From positions 1,860,001 to 1,924,000 of the forward strand of contig NC_052109.1 of the NCBI RefSeq assembly GCF_012273895.1: DNA of 64,000 nucleotides, read 5' to 3'. Source of the DNA: Zerene cesonia. Taxonomy: Eukaryota > Arthropoda > Insecta > Lepidoptera > Pieridae. Of the stretch, positions 22,936-36,400 are shown in pieces. The position numbers and the translations under genes were made by a program. The stretch's first letter is position 1; the number at the start of each line of letters is the position of its first letter. The notes beneath the pieces are model-generated. The model was not told the DNA's origin. It made no database searches and saw only the letters and a list, made by a program, of their open reading frames with translations.

Positions 22936-25733
22936 TAAATACGATGTTAATAATGCAAAATCAGTATTTTCAAAAAACTGTATATTTATATCTTTATCTT
23001 AAGTAAATATTTGAATAATTAAAAAAGGTCTCACAAAATTCAAAATATAGCATATATATATGTATATCATTTACAAAACCAAATAAAATTTTATTGTTAC
23101 AAAAATTAGTGACCAATTTTAAATATTTGTAAATATAATTGTATAAAACTAAGAAACTTTTATTCAAATTATTCGTAATCATTCACAATTTAGTCCTTTA
23201 AAGCCTTGGGTAGGTTTTATAGGACTAAATTTTGACTAAGAAATACTGTGTGATGTCGAATATAAATAATTGTATGTTTTTTTTAATATATTGAAAATTG
23301 TAATGATTAAAAATTTACTACTATTCAAATACCACTTAAATATACTAAAATTTATTCGACTCATCAAGATGCTAACAAAATTGAATATTTCTGTATTTTA
23401 TTAGAAATATTTGCAATTATATATAATTTATCATTCCGAAAAATAAACTTAAATAAAATTCAATGGGCATTGCAAATATTCTAGAGTCAAATTTAAGCAT
23501 CTACCGAAATATTTTTGCGCCCAGTGGAAGTCTTAGAAACATCTAGTTACGAACCGGTAATTGGCCTAGAGTCTTCGCCTCGCTGTTTCGCAAAAACCCA
23601 TATTGGAACACTCAAGTCCTAAAGGCAGTTTCATAGAAGTGCACACAGTCACAAAACTACAAGTGAAAGTTATCACATGTGGACCGTGAAAGGTCTGTGA
23701 GACGTGTGCACTACGCGAGGGCTCGAGACCGACTGGGACGAGTCACGAGGAACGGCTTACGGCGTTTTCCGAAGAAATCCCAATCGGGTAATTTTTCAGG
23801 ATTCCGTAACAAACCAGTTCGTATAGAAGTCTATGAAATATGCAGCACTTCGATATGGTGTGGCATTCGTTGCATTCGATAGGCGACAATCCAATAACGC
23901 TTTATCCTAATCGCTGTAATTTTTTTTCATAATACATCTTTTTGTCCTTCCTATGTTATTTTGAGTTTCTTTAAAATTATTTCGTGTGAGACCATAATTA
24001 AAAGGTACTTGAAAAGATGAAACCATGTAAGTTTTACGTTGTTTTTGAAAGGTATATATATAGAAAAGGATGAAAAAGGAAATAAGTATTAATGGAAGGA
24101 AGAAAAAAGGAAATATATATTTATGCTACGAGGCACATTTGCTAATTATATAATTGCATTTAATTTCTTATTGTTTCGGAAATAATCTGTGACATACGGA
24201 TATGACAAATCCATAAGTGTTCATAAGGGGGTAAAAACAAATACTTTCAGAATCAAGCATTGTGATCTTGTACATGGAGGACTAATAGAGTATACATGCA
24301 TTATATCGAGTTTCGTGGTTGTTGTACAAATGTTAATAAATCGAAGTTTAGTACATCGATCACTAAACAACTTACGATTAACAAAAACAGCCACAAAAAC
24401 ATCATTCATCAATTCGTGTATTATGTTTACGCAGCGGTAGTTATGGCATGTCGATAATATATTTCACAAGCGGTCCGCCCCCGCCTCGTCCGTGTATCCT
24501 TCGTATAGCCGATAGCGTTTAGGTCTAGCCAGACTACGTACATATCCAACGGTGAAAGAAACTAGTATCTACTATTTCCTGAGTTTAGCGTGTCAAACAA
24601 ACAAACTCTTTAGCATGTAAGAGGCCCGAATCTTTACCTTACCATTCTCAGTATTTTCTCCTTCCTCTTTTTTCCCCCAACAAGCCTTACTTTGTCCCGT
24701 AAAGTCGGCATACTATCCGACAGAATACAAACATAGTATTCAGACTTTCAACCAGGTCAAGGGTAATATAGCACTTTAACTAATTAACTTATAATGGTAT
24801 TCAGAGGTAAAGTGTGTACGTTATTACGTACGCTGGACTGAACGCACCTGCTCGCATGTTGAAACCAATAAAAGGGCAACACCCTCCCTCATACGATATA
24901 GAAACTCTATATCTATACAAAAAAAAAAATCTATTTAGTTTGTTATGTAGGTACTGGTATACCTACACTAGTTCTAGTAAAAAGAGTTAAAACATTCGGG
25001 CTTATCAGAAGTCAAACAAGATTTTTCAGTTTAGAACATTCAAAAACACGTGTAAAGTGGACATAATGTACACGTGATAATAACAAAATCTCGTTAACTC
25101 TCCGCTACTTGAACTGGCAGCCAGTGATTGCAGGCGCTCCAGTGTTTAAAGGGAAATCCAATAAGACAAACACTTCCACCATTACTCTCCGCTATCATAA
25201 GCGATGATCACAAAATCATAATGCTTCAATGTATTTAACTTCTTAGACATCCATTGGCACTCTTCCAATGTGAAATGCTTTTTCGATTCTCATTTTTCGC
25301 GAAATGTATTGTAAATAGTAGATAAGCTCGATTTGTGAATGGTTTAATGAAACAGAGAGGGCGGGGCCTCCTTCGCCGGGTGACCGGGGTGTGCTTTGAC
25401 CGCGTGACCCGGTCACAACGTGACCCGGTTACCATGCTGGGAATGCACCGCCCGGGTATCCACCACTTGCATTGCCGGATTGATTTCCTTCGTCTCGAGA
25501 GAACCAATTATCAGTGAATCCTTTCAAAAAATATCGACTTACTTATTTAGCAGTGTAATATTCTATAATTTTCTACAATAATGCTTAAAAAATAATGTAA
25601 TATAATGATTTTACTGCAAATTGAATGAATGAGTATGCGTTTGTTTTAAGTATATCATTTATTAATATGAATACAACGAAAAAAATTACCTATAATAAAT
25701 GTAACTTTGAAAATTAAATTTTAAATATATGAT
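22936..25733. other. Non-coding with a GC-rich patch and repeat fragment
   Basis: It contains a family A-like repeat at 24469-24625 (ends ACAAACAAACTCTTTAGC) and a GC-rich patch at 25360-25460 with repeated GTGACC(C)GG motifs. A GC-richer stretch at 23560-23880 has no recognisable coding content. No gene supported. Confidence 0.5.
25658..25663 (-). terminator. Poly(A) signal of the coiled-coil gene
   Basis: AATAAA on the minus strand, 71 bp past the stop codon. Confidence 0.5.
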
Positions 25734-26378
25734 TTAGATTTTACTCGACAATATACTATCAAGAGTGAGACTCTCGAAACCATTAGTGTTTTTTTCAGAA
25801 GCACTTCGTCGCTGTAGGTCTTTTTCAAATTCAGAGTATTCATCAAAAGCGTCTACATATAAGTCTGGGATGCAATGGATTCCCTTTATAACGAATTTCA
25901 GTATTCGTCTCATACTTAACAATTCTTTCTTGAGCTTCCTCACCAAGTTTGACTTTGAATCCAATAAGGCCTTAAGTTTTTCTTTCTCTAATTGCAAAAG
26001 TAGATTCTTTGTTTGTCTTTTCAATTCTCTTTGATTAGCGGCTTCTAATTGTTTTTTTACTTCACACAAAACTATGTTGAAACATTTCCTCCTCTCGTCT
26101 AAATTTGTGTTTGCTTTGTGTAACTCATTCTTTAGAATTTCTATCTGTGCGTAAAGTTCGCTAGCCTTAGCATTACTTTTATTACTTTCTGGCATGGAAC
26201 ACTTTTTATTTTTATTAGCCACTTGTTTCACAATAACTTCGACTGCAGTGGTTTTATTTCTAAACACCTCTCGGGCTATATTTATATCATCGGAGTGCGG
26301 ATAATCACTGGAAGGATGACGCATTAAAGGAAACATTTCTTCAGATATGGAGGCTCTCGGTTTTAAATTATTCATCAT
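25734..26378 (-). CDS. Hypothetical intronless coiled-coil protein, 214 aa
   Basis: One uninterrupted frame starts with tandem ATGs at 26378 and ends at 25734. The N-terminal 70 residues are low in structure. From about residue 72 to 160 the sequence is rich in Lys, Glu, Leu and Gln with heptad-like spacing (for example KNLLLQLEKEKLKALLDSKS), indicating a coiled coil. A shorter charged segment ends in LTLDSILSSKI. No signal peptide or membrane span is seen. A poly(A) signal lies 71 bp beyond the stop. I do not recognise the family. Length and composition far exceed chance for this AT-rich region, so a real gene or a young retrocopy is likely. Lack of introns and isolation from other genes fit a retrogene. 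Confidence 0.65.
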   Translation of the reverse strand: MMNNLKPRASISEEMFPLMRHPSSDYPHSDDINIAREVFRNKTTAVEVIVKQVANKNKKCSMPESNKSNAKASELYAQIEILKNELHKANTNLDERRKCFNIVLCEVKKQLEAANQRELKRQTKNLLLQLEKEKLKALLDSKSNLVRKLKKELLSMRRILKFVIKGIHCIPDLYVDAFDEYSEFEKDLQRRSASEKNTNGFESLTLDSILSSKI

Positions 26379-27956
26379 AGCAAAACTTAATCCAACATAA
26401 GGTAACTTATTAGCAAATATCTGATTAAAAACTTAATACAATTTTTATTTGACTTTTCTCTAAACTATGGTTATTTTATTTTGTGCTGTCAATGAATAAC
26501 AAAAAGAGGTTTTGATATGCAGACAGAGGAAGAAAAAGCTTAGAGACTAATCGAAAAATACGACATTAGCTTTATTTTATACAAGACACAATTTGAAAAT
26601 ATAGCTTTTAGCTAACTCCTAAAAATAATACTGTAGCCTTAAAAATATTGAGTTACCTAATTGTGATTTGGGTCCTGTGATGTTTTTTCTAAACAAAAAT
26701 AAACGTACACACTTTAAATATTCATACATTTAAAAATATTTTTAACAGATTGAATATTGATATGAATGTATACAATTAAGTGTGAGTGTTTGTGTTTGCA
26801 GTCGTAATTTTGTAAAAAAAAAGTACCTAAACCATTTTGTTTCATGAATTTCTCTTAATGAAAATGTCTCAACAATGTAACAATGAATTAATGGATGTTT
26901 CATCATTATACCAAAGTTAAATTTTGAACGAAGACAAATTATTATCGTTCAAAATTTGCTTCAGTGACTTTAATATTAAAACGTAAATAACCACAATCAT
27001 CAAGATAAGACAGAAATAAATAAATTTTAACGGGCAAATGCACAATGTTCTACAACTGTTGTACAAGGCGTTGTTTCCAATCGCTACAACGAAATGGCAT
27101 CTAATTTGTCTCACAGCTCGCTAGAAAAACTGTTGTTAAATGTAAGGCTGCGTCTGAAACTTGTAGATAGTGAAGGCACAGCGTTTTTCCGGTCAGAAAG
27201 ATGCCAGCGAGGCGTGTGATTACACCGCCTCGTTGTAGTGCTGGGTAAATAGCGCTGTATATACCTAGCTACGCTGTGAGAGAAAAGAATTAAAAGCTCA
27301 ATTGTATGGGTACATTTAAAATACAAACCACTTTTTATCGCAATCATAATATTATATGCTGATAGTATTAAACGCATAATTTTTATGCTAAAGATTCTTT
27401 AATTTTTATGACAGGATTGGTTTTCTGATGGAAGTTGTAAAAATACAGTCTTTATTGTTTCAAACCTATCGAAACCTTGTACAGAAATTCTTCACATAAC
27501 ATGTTATTATCCGATTTCAACAGAGGGAGGGTAACGTTTATTGAGTATATATGTATCATGTGTGTATGACCATTATCTTTGGCACGCCTGAGCCGCTGGA
27601 CGGATTTTGACATATACCTATAAGGTGTCGGATTCAAATGTCAGGATTCTGGTAATGACATAGATCAGTATCGTGTTATTCATGTTCTAACCTCTACCAA
27701 TAGAAAAATAGAATTGAAATAAAACTACAATCTATTTTATAATAATAAACTTTGTTTAAAAATTGTTAAATAAGTAAATAGCAATAGTAACATAATAAAA
27801 TCAGTACAAAAAAAGAACACGTAAGAAATCAATATTTTATAATAATAAGATATAAAATTTTTAAGAGCAATCATTTGAAGTTTGATTTCGTATATAAACT
27901 GATGGAAAGTTATTGCCCTATTTATCATTTATCGATAGCAGTCAGTTTGTCCGACT

Positions 27957-28160
27957 CGATATTTTATTTGTCGAGGGACCCTCCCAAGATTCTAAAATCC
28001 AACCAAATAACAACAATTTCCTATCAAACACAAAAATAATCACGCAAATCGGTTGAGGACCCACGAAGATATCAACTATCAAGTAACAAAATCGGAAAAC
28101 AAATACGGTCCTTTTGACAACCTCCTTCTTTATTAGACACGTCGATTTAAAAAGATTCAT
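27957..28160. repeat. Dispersed repeat family B, copy 1
   Basis: It shares CAACAATTTCCTATCAAACA, CAAGATTCTAAAA and a terminal CCTCCTTCTTT-type block with the second copy at 29570-29720. This copy also carries AATCGGTTGAGGACCCACGA, a phrase common in lepidopteran repeats. Confidence 0.55.
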
Positions 28161-29569
28161 ATTATCACTTCTTCTGCTAGCGTTGATTTTCCATAAACAT
28201 TAATTGCTTGCGTATATTATTGGACTCTGAAGGAAAAATTATTTTAAAATAAAGAAATACCTAATAGAAAAATTATAAATGGCCTACCAAGTCCAAGGCA
28301 TTGCTACGACAAAGCGAAGGACATGCAACGAGTGCTTTGAAGAACAAGTCGATTTTTCTACTCATTCTTATTGTATTTTGATACATTTTATTATTGTGTA
28401 AGCAAAATAATAAGCTTTCGTCATTCTATATAGTCTACGTAAAGTCAAATATATCAATATACTTTTTGAACTCGAAAATGACCCAATTCCTCTTGAATTT
28501 CACCTCACAGTTATTTGGTCCGTCGAATTTAAAAGAGAAAACATTGGGATCAAATAGATTGAATCGTTGGAGGGTTAATCAAATACCTCTTAGCGCGGGC
28601 TAACGGGATTATACTACGTTTATTGCATTTCAACTATATTACTAATCACGTAGGTTCCTGGCATTAATTATCCTGATTTGTAGCTACTTAAGAGATGAAA
28701 CGTACCTACGTGTTCCTTATATTTTGTGTGATATTAATTAGAGTTATAAACGTTTATAACCAAGTTATATTAGGAGGTAAAATAAAAAAATAGCTATTTA
28801 TAGTAATACGTCCCTTGTATTAATTAATTTATTTAATTTAGTGCATTTCATAAGGCTGTTCTTAAAAAAGATTGTTATAATTTTTCTGAATGTCATTTTA
28901 CATTGCACATTGCTGTAGTGTTCTAAAAGCTAGAGTGAATCTTGATTATTTTGTTGGGTATCTAAATTACTAACAGTAAAACGTATAATTCACTGTAACA
29001 TTGTCCACTCGCACAACCATGTGACAAATGAACCACATATTGCTAAATACTTAATTGCTACACTGAACGCCAATAAGACATCTGTTTCTAGCTATTTAAG
29101 AATAATAACAGAGATCAAACCTGTAAGCTAGTGTCATGAATAATACGTTTTCCGTATATTTTATGTATGCATGTGTAACCTCATTCCATGAGAACATTCG
29201 ACGGCCCACTTTCGCGACCTCGACTTGACAATACCTATGTCTAGGGCGGTACTACACGCTCGACTTGTTCTCCTGTTAACTTACCCTAACAATTCTGAAT
29301 ACATTCAGACACAAGCTAATAAAAGCATTTGATTCATTACTGGACATTATCGATATTCTCTGCGCCAGTTCTAATGTGGGAAATAAATGGTTAATACAAA
29401 TAATCCGTAGGTACAAAATGTGTCTCCATTATTTTTTGTCACAGTCTTATAAGACTTTGTGAAAGCGAGTTCAAAAAATATCGAAAAGTTGTCCATTGAT
29501 TCATTGCCTACTAGTTGTTTTGATAGTAATAATTATAAGGTCTTGGTGATCTTTCTAAAATAGATATAA

Positions 29570-29720
29570 AGAAGGTCACCGACCGCGACGTCTCTAAAGG
29601 GTCGTACAATTCAAGATTCTAAAAAAAGGACCAAATTACAACAATTTCCTATCAAACACAAAAAAAAACATTCAAATTTAAAACCTACTTCGTTGTCATC
29701 CGCCTTCAAAAAAAGGAGGT
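29570..29720. repeat. Dispersed repeat family B, copy 2
   Basis: It shares CAACAATTTCCTATCAAACA and CAAGATTCTAAAA with copy 1 at 27957-28160, in the same orientation. This copy ends in a CCTTCAAAAAAAGGAGGTTG palindrome-like block. Confidence 0.55.
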
Positions 29721-30534
29721 TGTTATTTCGACCATATTTTTTGTGTTTATTACCACAAAATTTTTAAAACCAAAAAAAAGCAGACCGATGGAAGATGATT
29801 GCATGACATATGAAACTGATGCCTCCCATTTTTGTTTTTTGGCGGTAAACGGTTTAGTTTCGTTGTTAAAAATTATTATTGGGAACCTCGTCTATATATA
29901 AAAATGTGCATCGTTCAAGTGAACCAGCCCGTTATGCTACACAATAGCTGCACTATTGACTACAGCTAGAGATTCAGCCAGCGTCTCAGTAGGCATCCTA
30001 TTGAATTACGCGAACGTTTATTGAGTTAACTGCCGCAGAGTTGGTAATACATCGTGGATTCCTTATTGCATTACATCATGGATGTATTATGACAGCATCT
30101 ATTTATTTTGCTGTAAACAAGCTGTGATTTATTCTACTATCGCAGTTATAGAATTGCGATTGTAACATCGCTGTTTTAAACGATATTCAGACGAATGATG
30201 GTACTATTTACAAGAATAAAAATAGCAAAAGGTTCATCATAATTTAATGATAGTGGCTGGATTATATCTTATAATTTCGCAAGTTGGTAGTGTCCCTAAA
30301 GTATCTTTGTCGCCGTAATATTGTAAAAAGCGTAAGATCACCGAATCAAATCTAACCTACCTCGCTATCAATTACATCCAAATATTATGTTCAGCTGATG
30401 AGACGTGAAAGAGTAACAAACATCCATCCATCCGTTTATTATATTAGTTGGACGTGGATGAGTGACAAACCTATTTTTTTAATGTACATAAAAAATACTT
30501 TCAATAAATAAAATAAAATATTGCTAGTGTTCTT

Positions 30535-30645
30535 TTTTCTCAGTGAATGTGGGAGCCGGAGCTTCTACAAAATGAACGTGGGTGGTGATCGATTACCATC
30601 AGGAGAACCAACAGATCGGTTGCCCGCTCTAATATAAAAAGAAAT
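30535..30645 (+). repeat. Family C repeat fragment
   Basis: It contains GTGGGTGGTGATCGATTACC, ATCAGGAGAACC and GGTTGCCCGCTC, matching the 4525-4680 fragment. Confidence 0.5.
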
Positions 30646-31014
30646 GTCCACTAGTTTACATAAATATGTAATATTATAATATTTCTTATTTATTGGTTGG
30701 TTTTAATAAAAAAATCTTTATTTGCTTGAAACACTACATATGGTACTACATAATTAACAAACTTTTTTAAACGGTCCATGACATGTCCAGTGAATAAAAG
30801 CATGCAAAAATAACTGGGATTAACGGTCCGTTCGGGTCGACCTTTCCCTCTTTCATTTCGTTCGTCCTCTCATACCTATTTCTGCTGCCATCATGTCACA
30901 ATACCGATTTATCTATCCCTCAACATTGGAAGAATCAAAATTTGATATCGCGTAAAAATGGCGCATCGGTTGGCGTATCAAAACTAGATACCGACAGCCT
31001 CGACATTTAAACGT

Positions 31015-31074
31015 GTCTCTTCCCGAACTTTATGAAAGTTACTGTTCTAACTTTCATAAAGTACGGGAAGAGAC
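31015..31074. repeat. Near-perfect 27-bp inverted repeat (hairpin, 6-nt loop)
   Basis: Left arm 31015-31041 (GTCTCTTCCCGAACTTTATG then AAAGTTA) pairs with right arm 31048-31074 at 26 of 27 positions. The loop is CTGTTC. This could be a MITE remnant, a small-RNA hairpin or a foldback artefact. Confidence 0.9.
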
Positions 31075-33065
31075 AAGGAAGACATAAGGATACCAGTTAA
31101 GTCTTTAAAAACACGTGTGCCATTCAGTTGAACGATTGTAAGGCGGCCTTGTCGTTCTATAAGTATATATAATTGCAATACAGAGTAGTTAGGTTAAGTA
31201 AGTATCATAAAAAACATTACATTGGATTGAAGAAATATTCATAGGGTTGCTAGAAAGAAAAGATCAAAACAGCTTGTTATATAATATTTATTTAATACAA
31301 CCTCAAAAAGTAACAATAATATATACTTTCCTTATTGTTATACGTACATTGCATAAATGTTTAGAGTTTAACAAATTATTATTATGCATAAGACATTAAC
31401 ACTTATTCTGGTATATTCGCGTAGCAGTATTCATTTCATAAGAGTATTTATTTAAGAGATTCGTTGTCATATCACTCAATTCACAATATTCAAATCTTTT
31501 TGGTATGGTCAATAGGCGGAAGACTTGTTATTTAAAAAGACCAGAAACTTATGAATAGAAATTATTCCAACCGCGTGGACGCTTAAAAATAATTATAACC
31601 AGATTTAGACCCATTAAAAAATAAAGAACAAGAATTAAAGGGTACGTTTTTATTCATAAACTTATAATTAGCTACTATCTCTTGTCAAAACTTCATAATA
31701 TATTTTTTTATGAGAATTTCCCCAAAGCGCCATCTAGACACAAAAAACTAAGGCTTCTTAAATGGAAAGCAGACAACTAATGTCTCTTTTTTTAATACAC
31801 ACAAGAAAACATGTAGCGTGTGATCGTGCGCTTACATTTTTCAAATTGAAACGCCACCTGATAAGGGGTAACTATATCTTAATTTAACCTCTACGCCATT
31901 TCTTCTCGTGGCAAAATAATAATTTTGTTTACTTAGACTAAATTTATGTATAACACTACGATATCCCATGAACAAATCATCTCAAATCGCTTATGGATAG
32001 TTTAATAAGGCACTGTTAGTTCTATCGTTAGTTCGTGTTAACAGTGAGTCATCATTGTAGCAATTTTTTTAATTTGGATTACGTTCTAGAACTTGTAGAA
32101 CAAAATACAAGGAAATCTAGCAACTGACAAATTATGAAGAATTAAAATATGAATTATGTATTGATGACTATACTCTCATTGGGAATTGACTACACATAGT
32201 AAATAATTTTGGAATAAAAATGGGTCCCATTTCACGACATCGTGCTACATTTCATGGAATTAGTGCAAGAAATATATAAAATAATCTTACAATTATAATT
32301 AACATTGAAATAATGAATAATAATTGTGTTTTTATAATGACCTGTATAATTACTAAGTATATTGGCTATAAAATTCATATATTATGTATATTTCATTAAA
32401 AGTAATATCTATAAGACAATTATAATGCTGATTAAAGCTGGTTAAGAAGTTATATGGTGTTTATGGACAATTATATATTATTAGTTTATTATCTATCTAT
32501 ATGTCTCTTATAACGTTTTTTTTTTTTTTCAAATATTTAGTGGCACTAAGAAAATTTTAATCTCAAACAAGGGTATTTAGAGATAATATGAAGAAATAAA
32601 AAATAGATAATCACAAACAAAATGTCGAGAGAAATATTATTCGATGGGTAATTTTAAGTAAGTATAATTAATAAGATTTTCAAATAATATTTAAGGTCCT
32701 AAAAAATATACTGCTAATTCGAACACATAAGAATTATTTTTTAAAATGTTGTGAAATATAAAATAAAATAAAAGTTTAGTGTTTACGGTTAATAATAGTT
32801 AATAGCATTATATATTATTAAGTTAACTATAAATCATATCCTTATTTAACTTAGTCCATTAAATATGTCTGATCATCATTAAGTTCAAAGAAAAGCTGGT
32901 AGATCGAGTTAACTAGAATTTAACTGTGAGTCCAACGCACCTGTAGTGCTTATAACGTTGCCATGTTTACAAATGTTTATATAGTTTTACTTGAGTCATA
33001 TTTGTAATCAGTTATGATATATACAAATAATTTATAACACTTAATTGTTAATTTTATAGTTAAAT

Positions 33066-33071
33066 TTTATT
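33066..33071 (-). terminator. Candidate poly(A) signal of the multicystatin-cathepsin gene
   Basis: AATAAA on the minus strand, about 230 bp beyond the stop codon; the first such signal after it. Confidence 0.4.
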
Positions 33072-33297
33072 GATATTCTATGATAAGTTAATGATAAATG
33101 GTTGATACTATATGAGAAACTGTATTTTGAATATTTTTTATCAAATCGCGTCATTCGTTCGAAACTGTCAACTGTTACATTCCACTTCTACTTACAAATG
33201 TAATCAAAGCATCCTTATATAAAAAAATGTGACAAACGTGACAAATAGCACCAAACCCACCAGTTAAGTCCCAGTTGGCTCGATGACCCCATGGCCC

Positions 33298-33443
33298 CTA
33301 AACCACTGCGCTGCTGGCCATCATGTTGACCCCGCAAGTCCCGTCCCCGCGGTACACGCGGTAGTAGCCCTGTTCGCCCCACTCTTTGCCCCACGAGTTC
33401 TTTATAATCCAGTACGGCAGGTGTTTGTGGAAAAGCGGATAGT
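33298..33443 (-). CDS. Exon 8: last cathepsin exon with catalytic Asn and stop
   Basis: It encodes DYPLFHKHLPYWIIKNSWG, then GKEWGEQGYYRVYRG, ending in CGVNMMASSAVV and TAG at 33300-33298. NSWG carries the catalytic Asn of papain-family enzymes. It joins exon 7 in phase 1 through the split Asp codon. Confidence 0.92.
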
Positions 33444-36400
33444 CTGCAAAATAGAAGCATTTATTGTTCATTTTATTTATTTGTAAAAGGAAATGGTATT
33501 AGTAAGGTAAGATAAGATAACGTAAAGGTAAGGTTTATCATAGCCTTACTTGAGTTTAGTGTGAAAAGTTATGTTGTAGTTAATTTAGTGGATGTTTTCG
33601 AATTCGAATAAGACTACACTTTGAGAGTATAAAAGAGAAATTACTCTTACAAGTACAGGATAAAGGAACCATTAACCCTTGCCGACTGGCTATGTTTATA
33701 AAAATACGAGCAGTACTGATCATTAGCAGCGGAATGTGTGTGTGTGCGATAATTAAAAATTACATCATTTCTTTTCTATTTCTATCACCTGTACACATGT
33801 TACGCAAAAAGATTGAAGGTGATTGAGCAAAAATATTAGCTCACAACCCTCTGTGACAATCGCAAATTCGTGTCGTGTGTGTCATGGCTGACTTTCGATT
33901 CGACCTCGACGCGTTGTGGCGATGAAGAAAACCCATGATGCCTTCTCAATATTAATTGGTTCACAATAACACGAAGAACAAGATTTCATTGCTTAAAATA
34001 ATTTTAAATGAAGAAAATACAATTTATTAAATATTTCGAGCAATAAGTCTGTCCATCTCGGTATGGTAAACCAAATAACACTTACTACAAAGTATAACTC
34101 ATGACATAAAACTATTTCAAGACAATATTAAAAACATCGCTAAAATGTATGAAATTTCTTTCTGTAATATAATAGTTACAAAATCATATATTACCCTTAG
34201 CACCATAGCCCACGATGAGCACCCCATGGTCCAGGTTCTTGGGGTTGCAGAGCATCCGCCACGGGTGGGACACGCCGCCCACGTAGAACTGCATTGCGTT
34301 CGCGTTGATACCTTTCAATATATTTATACGTTACTTCAATTTATCGTTCAATCAAAACTGATATTCGCCCGTAATGATCCGCATCGATATGAATCTATCA
34401 ATAAGTTGGAATTTCACGATCAAAGGTAAGGGCTATTCATCGGTAACTAAAAAGGAAGATGCTATCTGTCATTTACGCGGTCCTTTTCAAGAGGCTAGAC
34501 TTCTTATCCTATTCTGATTCGGAATCCAAGCCGCTTGAAACGTATTGTTGATCATGGAATATGTGAAGTATCTTCAATACTAATTTTATTTTAAATGTAT
34601 TTTTTAAAATATCTGTGTAACCCTTGTATAAAATGTTTGAGGTTTTTCTTAATTTGTAAAGTATTGATGATAGAACAACAGAGAGCAAGACACCTTTATA
34701 TGTTCAAATATTGTAGATATGTCACTATAAAAATACTTTATATTTTAAGTTAAAAGAAAGCCAAATAAGCTAATAATATCAGACCAGGTTATTCGTAACT
34801 GTATAAATTATATTCCAAATTTTCAATACTTGTTGATTATTCAAAGGATATAAAGAAATTAAAAATCTATACTTTAATCCTAACATACAACTATTAATTA
34901 TAACATTAAAAGGGAAAGAGAAGGGAACGGGAGTAATATAAAACTTACACTGAAAGGCAGTACAAGGGATTCATATAAACGGTAGCTCATCGGTCTGATA
35001 GACAGATGAAATGGACAGCAAAGTATATCTATCGATAGGATGATGATAATGCAATGAATGTAAGCAAATAGATAGATAGTCTAACTTCAGTAATCGAAAT
35101 AAGGGTTATATAGGGTATTGTCTGCCTGATATAGGTCGATATTTCTCTTTGTCATAATGGATAAACACAATCTTGACAAACATTGGTTCTTTTCTCAAGA
35201 TTTTCTAAGTCTTATTACAAGAAATCGTGGAGGGAAATGAAATGGAAAAAGCGAAGCAGTATAAAGTCCTACACACTAGTCCTACACAATGAATAAATAG
35301 GAAGGAGAGAAAAAAAAACGAATCTTCATAAGTAAAAAGTCATATGATACTACAGTATATTGACTTTATCCTTTGTATTTTTCCCTGCTATTAGTCTGAA
35401 GTGCATACTGACTCATCTCACTTCATTAACATTCAATCGTCAATAATTAGTTCAACTATCTATGAATTTTTTCAAAACCATGTTCCGACTCGAATTCTTT
35501 TTATTTTAAATATTTAAAGAACCATCCAATAAATTATATCATCTCCATTCGTATATTTTAAGCAGTAATATACATAAAGTAATCACCTCTTATACGTTAT
35601 CAAGCGCAAATTCAAAACTAGAAACCCCTAATGAGTCCAGCTTATTGCCATGATCTCATTGTTTTGCAAAACATGTACATATTATGATTAGTTAAGTTGT
35701 ATGTGTGTACATCTCCTTATCAGTTATTCCTTAATTAACAAATTAAACAATATATTTACACGCTGGCTGAATCATTTGCAGTTAGACCGGATCAAATAAT
35801 AATACCATAATCATAATTATATGAAATTCCTATAGCGAGTGCTAGGAACAACTTCACGATTATTTATTTTTCTCTCTCGTCTTTTGCACGTGATCGGTTG
35901 AAGAGAAAAATAAAGCATATCTGTGAGTTCATTATCCTGACCTGCAATTAAAAAACTTAAAAGATTCCTGGCACTGTTAGCCGTTAGTCTTGTTTACACG
36001 AGGCGCTTATCGCTAAGGGGCAATTATTGTTGACATTGAAATATTATTAGTTAATAATTAAATAATGCGATTATCGCTATTCTAACATCCTTCGAAATTT
36101 CCTGTGCGAAAAATATTATGCTATAATACAGAAAATGGAAAACTTCATAAGAGTAATTACAGGGAACGAGAGAGAATTTTATCAATTATCTGTGACCGTT
36201 GCGGTGACAGAAATTAGTCACATTAATTATAGTATAATGGATTTTTAAACGTAGCGGATAATAACTATGAATACTTTAGAATTATAACTGCTCATTAAAA
36301 TTACCTAGACCGCCTCCTTGGTACAGTGGTTAATGCGTGAGCGTAGAACCGAGAGGTCCTGGGTTCAATTCCCGGTGGGGACGCACAAAAGAAAAAAATG

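Larger units (their letters stand above)
26379..33065. other. Non-coding, AT-rich, with repeat fragments and a hairpin
   Basis: No gene supported. It holds two copies of a dispersed repeat (27957-28160 and 29570-29720), a family A-like fragment near 30395-30455, a family C fragment at 30535-30645, a hairpin at 31015-31074 and LINE-like AAGGCGGCCTTGTCGTTCTA at 31140-31159. Confidence 0.55.

Noticed and set aside
36308..36382. Possible tRNA gene in a cathepsin intron
   Set aside because: Acceptor arms mismatch and the sequence continues into a SINE body seen again at 20762-20935.
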